Source of the DNA: Labrenzia sp. VG12
GTDB lineage: Bacteria > Pseudomonadota > Alphaproteobacteria > Rhizobiales > Stappiaceae
Assembly: GCF_002237595.1 (NCBI RefSeq)
Contig: NZ_CP022529.1
Span: forward strand, 682,001 to 746,000
DNA: 64,000 nucleotides
Reading direction: 5' to 3'
Below, in pieces: positions 1-8,245 of this stretch. Every line of letters starts with the position of its first letter. The first letter of the stretch is position 1. The translations under genes were made by a program, and so were the position numbers. Under the pieces are notes generated by a model. It saw only the letters and a list, made by a program, of their open reading frames with translations, was not told the origin of the DNA and ran no database searches.

Positions 1-1172
1 CTGCGGCGGCCGTTCAACCGGTCACCGATCGCATCAAGCAGATCCTGGATGCGCAACTGAAGGTCGCTCAGCCATTTCGGTTCCGCGCCGCGTTGTTCGC
101 GGAAGATCGAGGCGAGGGCGAGCAGGCAGCCAAGCACCGGCACGATATAAAGCAGGCTCAGAAGAGCCGTTGAATCGCCTGAAACCGCCGTGACGCCGAA
201 GCCGGTGGTTCTCAACAGGACACAGGCGCAGATCGCTCCGAGAACGGCAACCCCGCGGCCCTGCCGTGTCGTCCGGGCCTTGCCGAGGAAGGCAAAGACA
301 ATCAGGCCGAAGGCAAGACAGTAAAGCGGCTGGCTGAAGCGCTCGTGAAGTTCCTGGATCAGCTTTTCCGGGTTCTTCAGCGCATAGGCGTCGTTGCGGC
401 CGGGAGACATCAGGTTCGTTGTGGTGCGCTCGCTGGCCTTGAAGACTGGTTCGCCGGCCTCCGGGATGAGATTGCTGAGATCGAAGGCGTAGGACTGAAA
501 GCGGACGATTGAAATGTCGCCTTCCTGCTTCGGGCGCCGCTGGATTGTGCCGTTTTGCATCACCAGAAGCGTCCTGTCGGCGGCTTCGACGATCTGACCG
601 GAATCGGCCTGGTAGGTGAAGGCCGTTTCCTCGTCCCGCGTGTCATGCAAAAGAAGCCCGTCAAGCGTGCCCTTGCCGGTCCGGTTGCGGATGTGAAAGG
701 TAAGACCGCTCTCAACCGTGATGAACCGGCCGGGCTTGACGATGTTGGCGACCAGGTCTGCACGCACCCGCGTGATTTCCGTTCTAAGCTGGGCAAGCCC
801 CATGGGCGCGAAATAGAGTGACATGCTCGCCGTCAGCATCATGACCACCAGCGAAAACAGCATGACCGGCTTCAGTACCAGGAAGCGCGACCCGCCGCTG
901 GCATCGATCACGATCAGTTCGCTGTCGCCGGAAAGCGAATTCAAAACCAGGATCAGGGCAATCATCAGCGCGAAGGGTGCGACAATGACGATCAGGAAGG
1001 GCAGGGCCAGCATCGTGATGCCGATAAACTGAACAATGGTCTGGCCTTTTGACGTTACCAGATCGAGCTGGCGCAGCGCCTGGGTCGCCCAGACCACACC
1101 TGTCATGGCCGCGATCGTGAGCGTGAATGCATAGGCCGTCCGCCGGATGATGTAACGTTCGAGCGTTTTCAT
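1..1172 (-). CDS. lptF: LPS export permease LptF (C-terminus off the left edge)
   Basis: Inner-membrane permease subunit of the LptB2FG machine that extracts lipopolysaccharide from the inner membrane. The reading frame begins MKTLERYIIRR at 1172 and stays open to the window edge (390 codons seen). An N-terminal pair of hydrophobic segments is followed by a periplasmic jellyroll-like region (residues about 110-270, with the passage FHIRNRTGKGTLDGLLLHD) and then further membrane segments, the usual YjgP/YjgQ order. It is divergent from pepA, with lptG expected beyond the edge; lptF next to pepA and holC is a common alphaproteobacterial arrangement. LptF rather than LptG is chosen from this context and from the first-gene position. 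Confidence 0.9.
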   Translation of the reverse strand, partial: MKTLERYIIRRTAYAFTLTIAAMTGVVWATQALRQLDLVTSKGQTIVQFIGITMLALPFLIVIVAPFALMIALILVLNSLSGDSELIVIDASGGSRFLVLKPVMLFSLVVMMLTASMSLYFAPMGLAQLRTEITRVRADLVANIVKPGRFITVESGLTFHIRNRTGKGTLDGLLLHDTRDEETAFTYQADSGQIVEAADRTLLVMQNGTIQRRPKQEGDISIVRFQSYAFDLSNLIPEAGEPVFKASERTTTNLMSPGRNDAYALKNPEKLIQELHERFSQPLYCLAFGLIVFAFLGKARTTRQGRGVAVLGAICACVLLRTTGFGVTAVSGDSTALLSLLYIVPVLGCLLALASIFREQRGAEPKWLSDLQLRIQDLLDAIGDRLNGRR

Positions 1173-1406
1173 GAGCGCGCCGGACTAGATCCTTGCAAAA
1201 ATGACGATAAACGGCCTGGCACCGAATAACACGGAATGTGGTGAATGGCCCATGAATAAGAATGGTAAATATACATTAATTTTTGCGGCTCTTGCCGAAA
1301 AGCTGTTGAAACCCCATGATTTGTGGCAGATGTCGCAATCCATGGGAGACGGCATCCAATCCTTCTACCGTCCATAGACGCCTCACTGAAATCACGAGAC
1401 CGACGA
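1173..1406. promoter_or_regulatory. lptF/pepA divergent promoter region
   Basis: A 234-bp divergent intergenic region. It has an AT-rich core near 1255-1285 (containing aatggtaaatatacattaat), the likely promoter area for both genes. No defined operator was recognised. Confidence 0.35.
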
Positions 1407-2905
1407 ATGACCAAACTTTCAAAGATTTCCTTTTCCAAAACGGCCGCTCCGAAGGGCGGTGTTGCAGTGATCCTGGCAGGCGATGGGCTTGCCCTGGGTT
1501 CTGTTGGCGAAGAGATCGTCTCCAGTCTCGAGGGGGGCTGAAACGCGTCGCCGATATCGCTGGTTTTTCAGGCAAGAAAAAGACCACGCTTGATCTGGTT
1601 GGTCCGGCCGGACTCGCGCTCGACCGGCTGATCGTTGTCGGGCTGGGCAAAACCGAGGAACTCTGCCGGGACGATTGGCGGGCCCTCGGGGGCGCTGTCT
1701 TTGCGGAATTGCAAAAGGTGAAGGCGGACGCGGCAACAGTTTTGCTGGAAGTGGCAGGCGAGGTCGGTCTGTCTGCTGATTTGGCCGCTGAATTCGCGAT
1801 GGGGGCAAAGCTGCGTTCCTACGCCTTTGACGCCTACAAGACCCGCAAGAAGGATGACGACGCACCGAAGGGGCTGAAGCTCGCGCTGGGTGTGGAAGAT
1901 ACAAAGGCCGCCAAGAAGGCCTGGGTTGTCGCCGAGCCGATTGCCGATGGCGTTGTCCTGGCCCGAGATCTCGTGAACGAACCTGCCAACGTGCTCGGCC
2001 CGGTCGAGTTCGCCCAGAAGGCCAAGGACCTGGAAGCGCTTGGTGTTGAAGTCGAGATCCTCGGCGAGAAGGAAATGAAGAAGCTGAAAATGGCCGCTCT
2101 CCTCGGTGTCGCGCAAGGATCCGTGCGCCCGCCGCAGCTGGCCGTCATGCGCTGGAACGGCGGCAAGAAGGGCGTTGCGCCTGTCGCCCTGGTCGGAAAG
2201 GGCGTGGTGTTCGATACCGGTGGCATCTCGATCAAGCCGGCCGGCGGCATGGAGGAGATGAAGGGCGACATGGGTGGTGCTGCGGCCGTGGTCGGGGCCA
2301 TGCATGCAATTGCGGGGCGCAAGGCCAAGGCGAATGTCGTTGGCGTGATTGGCCTGGTGGAAAACATGCCAGACGGCAACGCGCAGCGCCCGGGAGACAT
2401 CGTCAAGGCGATGTCGGGAACAACCATCGAGATCCTCAACACCGACGCGGAGGGTCGTCTCGTTCTGGCCGACGCGCTGTGGTACACCCAGCAGAAATAC
2501 AAGCCTGCCATCATGATCGATCTGGCAACGCTGACAGGCGCCGTCCTGGTGGCACTTGGCAATCTCAATGCCGGCCTCTTCTCCAACAATGACGAACTGG
2601 CCGACAATCTGCTCGCGGCGGGCAAGGCCAGCGGCGAGCCGCTCTGGCGCCTGCCGCTGTCCAAGGATTATGACAAGATCATCGACACACCCAATGCCGA
2701 TGTGAAAAACACCGGCGGCCGCTGGGCCGGGTCCATCACGGCAGCGCAGTTCCTGCAGCGCTTTGCCAATGATGTGCCGTGGGCGCATCTGGACATTGCC
2801 GGCACGGCGTTCGGTGCGCCGAAGGACGACATCTGCCAGAGCTGGGCGTCAGGATATGGCGTCCGGTTGCTCAACCAGCTGGTCGCGGATCACTACGAAG
2901 GCTGA
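1407..2905 (+). pseudogene. pepA: Leucyl aminopeptidase PepA, interrupted by a frameshift
   Basis: M17-family cytosolic aminopeptidase, a two-metal exopeptidase. The N-terminus MTKLSKISFSKTAAPKGG starts at 1407 and runs in frame to EIVSSLEGG, then hits TGA at 1539-1541. The rest of the protein (LKRVADIAGF onward) is one frame over. The break lies in a run of six G at 1532-1537; one extra G would join both parts into a 499-residue protein, the normal length for the family. The metal and catalytic residues are intact: VGKGVVFDTGG, MKGDMGG and NTDAEGRL (near residue 345). The catalytic domain is otherwise perfect, so a sequencing or assembly error in the homopolymer is at least as likely as a true mutation. 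A terminator follows at 2984-3010. Confidence 0.88.
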
Positions 2906-2983
2906 CACCAGGTCCGTTTGGTGCTCCCGCCGTTTCAGAAAGCGGCGGGACGTCCGGTCACCGGAAATCGGAAATCTGCCAAC

Positions 2984-3010
2984 AAAAAACCCGCCGGTTG
3001 GCGGGTTTTT
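2984..3010. terminator. Bidirectional rho-independent terminator
   Basis: Stem aaacccgcc/ggcgggttt with a ggtt loop, flanked by an A-tract on the left and a T-tract on the right, so it can end pepA on the plus strand and the small minus-strand ORF that stops at 3032. Confidence 0.85.
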
Positions 3011-3031
3011 CGTGAGTATCTGTTTGCTGGA

Positions 3032-3148
3032 TCAGCAGGTCTTGTAAGCTTGGCAAGCAGTTGCCGGTTCGACCAGGAGCCCCATTCCGAGCGTGGCCCC
3101 TGCAACAACGGCCACCAACGCAAAAAACACAACAACTCGTGCAAGCAT
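3032..3148 (-). CDS. 38-residue membrane or secreted small protein
   Basis: Not recognised. ATG at 3148, stop TGA at 3032-3034. It begins MLARVVVFFALVAVVAGA, a hydrophobic segment with one early Arg, and continues to a short Cys-containing tail ending QAYKTC. That suggests a Sec-type leader or a single-span membrane peptide. A purine-rich AAGGGGAT lies about 9 nt before the ATG, and a bidirectional terminator sits just past its stop, which favours a real gene. It fills part of the roughly 500-bp pepA-holC interval. The remainder, 3149-3414, shows no other gene. Confidence 0.5.
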   Translation of the reverse strand: MLARVVVFFALVAVVAGATLGMGLLVEPATACQAYKTC

Positions 3149-3414
3149 ACAGCAAATCCCCTTTTGAGCTGGTTCGGGAAAACCGGTCACCAGCCGCTAA
3201 AATGATCCTTGGATCGTCCCCGGGAACGAACCCTAGTCAATCGACATTTTCGAAGGGTTAATGATACGAGTCTTCTGGCGTGTCCATGGCCGGTTTGCCG
3301 TTGCGGGAATTTGGTGACGCTGGTGTTGCGCAGCTGCATCACATTCCGGCTGGCCTCTGGATAAGCGGCTCAGGAAGGGCAGAAAATGCACATGAAGCGT
3401 GGTGATGGAACAAA

Positions 3415-3867
3415 ATGAGCGTTGAAGTTGTTTTTTACCATCTGTTGCATAAACCTTTGGAGGCGGCCCTGCCGCAGCTGTTGCAAAAATGCCTGGAGCG
3501 GGACTGGAAAGTCGTGGTGCAGACAGGGTCGCAGGAGCGCTGCAACGCGCTGGATGCACATTTGTGGACCTTTGCCGATGACAGTTTCCTGCCACACGGC
3601 ACCAGGGCAGACGGCTATGCCGAGCATCAGCCGATCTACCTGACCCCGGAGCAGGACAATCCGAACGAGGCAGACGTGCGTTTTCTGGTCGACCGGGCCG
3701 AGCCGCCGGCCCTTGGCGGCTACAAGCGCGCCATCTACATGTTCGACGGCAATGATGAGGGCGCGGTCCAGGAAGCCCGCCAGCGCTGGAAGGAAGCCAA
3801 GGCGGAAGGGTTCGAGATTGCCTATTGGCAACAGACGCAGGCAGGCGGCTGGGAACGGAAAGCGTAA
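3415..3867 (+). CDS. holC: DNA polymerase III subunit chi
   Basis: HolC, the clamp-loader accessory subunit that with psi links the replicase to SSB. The protein is 150 residues, the usual length, beginning MSVEVVFYHLLHKPLEAALPQ. It shows the family hallmarks of an early Tyr-His, a central DAHLWTFADDSFLPHG segment and an RFLVDRAEPP stretch followed by FDGNDEGAVQEARQRWK. It follows pepA, as in many alphaproteobacteria, and ends 28 nt before the rhodanese gene, so the two are probably co-transcribed. Confidence 0.93.
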   Translation: MSVEVVFYHLLHKPLEAALPQLLQKCLERDWKVVVQTGSQERCNALDAHLWTFADDSFLPHGTRADGYAEHQPIYLTPEQDNPNEADVRFLVDRAEPPALGGYKRAIYMFDGNDEGAVQEARQRWKEAKAEGFEIAYWQQTQAGGWERKA

Positions 3868-3895
3868 TCAAACGACGAAGGGCAGGGTGGTGACG

Positions 3896-4288
3896 ATGAA
3901 AAAACTGAAACTCTCATCGGCCGAAATGGTCGAAAGGGCAAGGCAGCGGATCGAAGAGGTCGAGACGGCAGACGCGATCGCACTGGTCGGAGACCCGAAC
4001 GTGGTGTTCGTCGATCTGCGCGACATTCGCGAGCGACAGAAACTCGGGTTCATTCCCGGCAGCGTGCATTGTCCGCGCGGCATGATCGAATTCTGGGTGG
4101 ATCCGGAAAGCCCCTATTTCAAGGAGGTCTTTGCCGAAGACAGGCGTTTCATTTTCCACTGTGCCGCCGGCTGGCGGTCCGCCCTCACTGTCGCGACACT
4201 CCAGGACATGGGCTTTGACGCCGCCCATCTGAAGGAAGGCTTTGCGGACTGGCTGAAAGCGGACGGTCCGGTGGAGAAAACAGACTGA
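3896..4288 (+). CDS. Single-domain rhodanese-like protein
   Basis: A 130-residue rhodanese domain, expected to bind or transfer sulfane sulfur in the cytoplasm. VFVDLRDIRE (residues 38-47) and GSVHCPRGM (55-63) are typical rhodanese landmarks. The active-site loop is HCAAGWRSA with Cys89 as the persulfide-forming residue. ATG at 3896 is chosen because it follows a purine-rich site (gaagggcaggg) and starts the MKKLKLSSAEMV helix; an upstream in-frame start would overlap holC. No signal peptide is seen. The physiological partner is unknown. Confidence 0.88.
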   Translation: MKKLKLSSAEMVERARQRIEEVETADAIALVGDPNVVFVDLRDIRERQKLGFIPGSVHCPRGMIEFWVDPESPYFKEVFAEDRRFIFHCAAGWRSALTVATLQDMGFDAAHLKEGFADWLKADGPVEKTD

Positions 4289-4310
4289 GCCGATCCAATC
4301 GGGAAGCGCT

Positions 4311-5414
4311 CTAGTTCTCGGTGCTTGTCAGACGCAAATCAGTGTCGGTCGGATCCGAAGTGCTTTCTGAGGCTTCCCGGATCTCGTCGATTTTTCCGTA
4401 TTCGTCGCCAACGCCGAGCACTGACTTGGCCCAGTCCAGCAGTTCATCGTCCACATAGTCGTCGCCGTATTCCCTGACCCGGTTTTCATTGGCCATCGAC
4501 AGAAGGGCCTCTGTCAGGGCGTCATCCGAAACATCTGTTGCCAGGGCATCGAGAGTGTCCTTTTCTGTCTGAAAGGCCGTCTCGGCATCCTTGAAATTGC
4601 TATAGGCGTCGCTTTCCAGCGTCTCTGTCAATGCTTGGCGCTCTGCGTCCAGCGCCGCGCGTTCGTCGTCAGTCAGGTCAGTTGTGTCCACCGCATCCAG
4701 TGCTGCGAGCCGGGCCTCCAGTTCTTCGCTGGTCAGGTCGGCGTAGGCGAAATCGTCATAGGCGGCGATTTCCGTCAGCAGATCCTTAAGATCGTCTCGC
4801 GCGCTGGTCAACTGGTCCTTGAGTTCCTCCAGGGCGCTCGACTGCTTCTCATAGGACAGCGAACTGTCGATATAGGCCTGAATCGCCGCCAGGTGGGGGC
4901 TGTTGGAGTTGATCAGCGCCCGGTAGTTTCGATTGAGTGAATTGAGGCGGGCGAGCTTGGCATTGAAATTCTTGGGTTTGCCACCTGGGTGAGCTTGAGG
5001 GGTGACGGCGACACTGGCCAGCTTAGCCCGTTCGGCTTTCGGGAGCCGGTGGCTCCTGGACTTGGTTCCACCACCTCTGGAAACGCTTTGACGTTTGCTG
5101 TCCTGGCGTTTGCCAAAGACGGAATTCAGAAAACCGCCAAGGCCGTTTCCGGATACGGCTTTGGCGTTGCCGCGATTGCCACTTCCTCCACCGTTGTTTG
5201 CCGACCTGCTGGAACTGGCATTGCCATTGCCATTACCATTGCTGTTTCCATTTCCGTTCCCGCCGCCATTGCCATTGCCGTTTCCGTTGCTGTTTTTTGC
5301 GAATGCATCGTCGACTTGCAGAAACTGCCAGGGCAGATCAGGCGTCAGTGCAGGGACGGATATCAGGGCGGCGGCGCCGATCAGGACTGTGATGGTTTTC
5401 GCAAGGGGCATCAT
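4311..5414 (-). CDS. Secreted Asn-Gly-repeat protein with coiled-coil tail
   Basis: No named family recognised. The predicted start MMPLAKTITVLIGAAALIS (ATG at 5414 or 5411, after GAAGGA) is a Sec signal peptide ending near LTPDLP. It is followed by a low-complexity tract of alternating Asn-Gly (about residues 40-75), a Ser/Arg/Lys-rich linker, and an acidic, helix-forming region (about 180-350) rich in Leu, Glu, Asp and Ala that looks like a coiled coil. In DNA the NG tract is a period-6 repeat. The gene is convergent with the rhodanese gene, 22 nt away. Periplasmic or surface location is inferred from the leader only. Confidence 0.65.
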   Translation of the reverse strand: MMPLAKTITVLIGAAALISVPALTPDLPWQFLQVDDAFAKNSNGNGNGNGGGNGNGNSNGNGNGNASSSRSANNGGGSGNRGNAKAVSGNGLGGFLNSVFGKRQDSKRQSVSRGGGTKSRSHRLPKAERAKLASVAVTPQAHPGGKPKNFNAKLARLNSLNRNYRALINSNSPHLAAIQAYIDSSLSYEKQSSALEELKDQLTSARDDLKDLLTEIAAYDDFAYADLTSEELEARLAALDAVDTTDLTDDERAALDAERQALTETLESDAYSNFKDAETAFQTEKDTLDALATDVSDDALTEALLSMANENRVREYGDDYVDDELLDWAKSVLGVGDEYGKIDEIREASESTSDPTDTDLRLTSTEN

Positions 5415-5812
5415 GTTTCCTTCAACACCTAATGAAGACAGGGTTGTTTGGTCAGGCCGCACCTTATCGGACTGCCGGCGGTCGACAGGACAGAGTGGCG
5501 CGGAAATCAGAATGTTCTCTAACGACAACACCTAGAATTTGAGGCAATTCCAACAAATCTTGGAAACGTCCTTGGGGCGCATCGCGGCGGCGACCAGTCA
5601 GCTGTGTCCGGCACCAGATTGCACTGCCAATCTTTGGGCCGCACATTTCCCCAATCAAGAGCCGACCTTGCCCAAAATACGCCTCAAAGTCACATCTAAA
5701 TAACTGACGTAAAAGCCACTTTTGAATTGTCCGCGTTGGCGGGAATCCGGTGGTTTCCCTCACCCAAAGGAGCGTGCAAGGTGCCGTCAGGCACTGTCGC
5801 ACGAAGTCAATC
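5415..5812. other. Intergenic region without a recognised gene
   Basis: About 400 bp between two divergent genes for exported proteins. It should hold both promoters (AT-rich around 5530-5560). No clear ORF, hairpin or repeat was found. Confidence 0.4.
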
Positions 5813-6157
5813 ATGAGACACAAACTTCTGGCAGCCAGCCTGCCGGTTCTTCTGTTCGCGAATTCCATTCCGGCAGCATCCGCATTCGAAATTCAGGCGG
5901 GTCACATTCGTTCAGAGGACGGGCAGCGTTATCTTTATCGCGAAAACGTGGAAATCCGATTTGCCCCCGAGGAGGCATTTGAAATCTCAGCGGATGAGAT
6001 CACCGAGGAAGACGGTGCTACGCGCTATTCGGGCAATGTCCGTATCGCCTTCAAGTCCATGCGGTTGGAAGCGGATCAAATCAACCTCATTCGCGAGACA
6101 GATGGCGGACAATTGATCACCTCTGAAAACGCCGATCTCACGGTCCTGGACCAGTAA
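5813..6157 (+). CDS. Small periplasmic OstA/LptA-like protein
   Basis: A 114-residue protein with a Sec signal peptide (MRHKLLAASLPVLLFANSIP, cleavage probably after AASA). The mature part is beta-rich: GHIRSEDGQRYLYRENVEIRF, then YSGNVRIAFKSMRLEADQINL. The sequence GNV-x-I...LEADQ resembles the repeating strand pattern of OstA/LptA-type jellyroll domains, but the protein is far shorter than a full LptA. It is followed 126 nt downstream by the GH5 gene in the same orientation. The OstA link is a motif-level inference; a direct role in LPS transport is not shown. Confidence 0.6.
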   Translation: MRHKLLAASLPVLLFANSIPAASAFEIQAGHIRSEDGQRYLYRENVEIRFAPEEAFEISADEITEEDGATRYSGNVRIAFKSMRLEADQINLIRETDGGQLITSENADLTVLDQ

Positions 6158-6283
6158 GCGGGCTCCAGCATCGGGTGCCAAAACGTGATGAGCAAACCCG
6201 GCAGGCTGTCGTCTTCGGCTGGCCTGCCGGTCTGTCTCCGCAAGTACAGATTTTCAATTCCGCCAAAACAGGACCAACACCAC

Positions 6284-7474
6284 ATGGCCAAACTGCGCCA
6301 AGCAGCTTTCCTGAGCGCGATCCTGAGTCTACCGCTGACAAGTGCCGGTCAGGCCGCAGATCTCATCGGCTTCTGGGACACACAGCAAAAGGGAGGCAAC
6401 AGTTTTAACGAGCTGACACCCGACAAGGCCTATTTCGAGGCGTTGGCCGGAACAGGCGCGACCTGGGTGCGACTGACCTTCAGCAAATGGAAAGGCGAGG
6501 GGCGGGACTTTCTTCTTGGCAATGCCGACAATTATCAGGGCCTGCCGCAGGAAGATGTCGCCAAACTGCGCAAGGCGCTTGATGCCGCGCATTCGGCGGG
6601 CCTGAAGGTTGTCATTGTGCCACTCAGCCTGCCGGGGGCACGCTGGTCGCAGCAGAATGACGGCACGTTCGATGACCGGCTCTGGTCCGACCCGGCCTAT
6701 GCGGACCAGGCCGTCCGGTTCTGGTCGGATGTGGCTGCCGAGTTCAAGGATCATCCCGCGATTGCAGCATACAACATCGTCAATGAGCCCGCCCCTGAAA
6801 AGACAACGGGTTTGGCGGAGAATGGTGCCATGAGCGATCTGGTTGCCTGGCAAGAAGAGCAGGTTGACGGTCCCAGGGATCTGGTGTTGTTCTACAACCG
6901 GGTCATCGCGGCCATCAGGAAAGAGGACACAGCAACACCGGTGATGGTGGATGCCGGCTATTATGCCAATCCTCGTTCTCTTGCCGCCTGGCCGGACAGG
7001 CTCAACGATGAGCGTGTCCTTTATGCCTTTCATATGTATGAGCCTTACGAGGCGACCAGCTCGGGCAACATGAAACGCGAAGAACCCTATCGCTATCCAG
7101 GCGTGACAACCCAATATGGCGGCGAGGCGCTCAGCTGGCGCAAGGCGGATGTCGTCGCGCATATCGACAAGGCCTTTGACTGGGCCGAAGAGCAGGGGCT
7201 GGCGCCGACCCGGGTTGTTGCAGGTGAATTCGGCTGTATGCGCCGCTGGCAGGATTGTGGCACCTATCTGAAGGACGTGATCGATGCCGTCGACGCCCGC
7301 GGTGGCCACTGGGCGTTCTATGCCTTCCGCGAGGAATGGGAGGGCATGGATTACGAACTCCCGCTGTCTTTGAAGCCCGGCCGGTTCTACTGGATGATGG
7401 AAGAAGGAAAGAGCGGCGACATTCCGAGGGACGGCAAACTGATGGAGCTGCTGAAAGAAGAGCTGAACGGGTAA
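6284..7474 (+). CDS. Secreted GH5-type glycoside hydrolase
   Basis: Retaining beta-glycosidase of the GH5 (cellulase) fold, 396 residues, exported by an N-terminal signal peptide (MAKLRQAAFLSAILSLPLTS, cleaved near GQA-A). The acid/base Glu168 lies in YNIVNEPAP and the likely nucleophile Glu315 in VVAGEFGC. AFHMYEP (249-255) carries the conserved His-x-Tyr of the family. ATG at 6284 is chosen over the upstream in-frame start because it begins the signal peptide directly. Substrate cannot be read from sequence; beta-glucan or mannan would be typical. Weak inverted repeat gtgccgtc/gacggcac at 7505-7532 follows. Confidence 0.85.
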   Translation: MAKLRQAAFLSAILSLPLTSAGQAADLIGFWDTQQKGGNSFNELTPDKAYFEALAGTGATWVRLTFSKWKGEGRDFLLGNADNYQGLPQEDVAKLRKALDAAHSAGLKVVIVPLSLPGARWSQQNDGTFDDRLWSDPAYADQAVRFWSDVAAEFKDHPAIAAYNIVNEPAPEKTTGLAENGAMSDLVAWQEEQVDGPRDLVLFYNRVIAAIRKEDTATPVMVDAGYYANPRSLAAWPDRLNDERVLYAFHMYEPYEATSSGNMKREEPYRYPGVTTQYGGEALSWRKADVVAHIDKAFDWAEEQGLAPTRVVAGEFGCMRRWQDCGTYLKDVIDAVDARGGHWAFYAFREEWEGMDYELPLSLKPGRFYWMMEEGKSGDIPRDGKLMELLKEELNG

Positions 7475-7546
7475 GACCGGTCGGATGACCGGCACAACGT
7501 CAAAGTGCCGTCTCCAGGGAAGGGGACGGCACGAAGCAGGCGGTGT

Positions 7547-8245
7547 TTAACTCAACCGGGCCAGCAACTGCGGAACCTTGCCGATATTGTCCAGTCTGAA
7601 GAACCGCTCGTGGCCGATCGGCTCGTCGGCCTCTTCAAGGGCCCAGGTCATGTCATAGGGAACGTGTGCGCCATAAGCGCCGGCATTAAGGGCAGGCACA
7701 ATATCCGACTTCAGGGAGTTGCCGATCATCAGTGCCTGTGCTGGTCCGCTGCCGTGCCTTGAAAACAGGGTCGCATAGGTGGCGTCGGTCTTTTCCGAGA
7801 CGATCTCGATGGCATCAAAATGGACATCCAGTCCGGACGCCGTGACCTTTCGTTCCTGGTCGAAGAGGTCGCCCTTGGTGATCAGAACAAGCTTGTAATC
7901 GCCCTTCACCGCCTTCAGCGTGTCTTCCACGTGAGGGAGGGGTTCCACCGGATGCTTCATCATTTCGCGGCCGGCTTCGAGGATCTCGGCAATCACGTCG
8001 GCCGGCACGCGGCGGTCCGTTACCTCGATCGCCGTCTCGATCATCGACAGCGTGAAGCCTTTCACGCCGTATCCGTAATGCAGGACATTCCGGCGCTCGG
8101 CTGCCAGCAACCGCTCGGAGAGCTGGCTTTTTTCCGTATAATCCGCAAGCAGATCGGCAAAGCGGTCTTCGGTCAGGCGAAAGACACGCTCGTTGTGCCA
8201 GAGCGTGTCATCCGCATCGAAACCCAGCGTGGTAATTTCGGCCAT
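7547..8245 (-). CDS. HAD-family hydrolase
   Basis: Haloacid-dehalogenase-type phosphohydrolase of 232 residues. Motif I is FDADDTLW (nucleophile Asp10, acid/base Asp12), motif II falls in LVLITKGD, and motif IV-like GNSLKSDIVPALNAG binds Mg. The helical cap lies between residues about 20 and 95. Substrate is unknown; similarity in style is to YjjG/YfnB nucleotidase-like HADs. The ATG at 8245 overlaps the TGA of the upstream ABC-F gene (TGATG), so the two are translationally coupled in one operon. Confidence 0.85.
   Translation of the reverse strand: MAEITTLGFDADDTLWHNERVFRLTEDRFADLLADYTEKSQLSERLLAAERRNVLHYGYGVKGFTLSMIETAIEVTDRRVPADVIAEILEAGREMMKHPVEPLPHVEDTLKAVKGDYKLVLITKGDLFDQERKVTASGLDVHFDAIEIVSEKTDATYATLFSRHGSGPAQALMIGNSLKSDIVPALNAGAYGAHVPYDMTWALEEADEPIGHERFFRLDNIGKVPQLLARLS

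Noticed and set aside
1568..2788. 406-residue minus-strand frame
   Set aside because: Shadow of pepA, whose M17 motifs are unmistakable on the plus strand.
7505..7532. Terminator after the GH5 gene
   Set aside because: Stem gtgccgtc/gacggcac has a long loop and no T-run.
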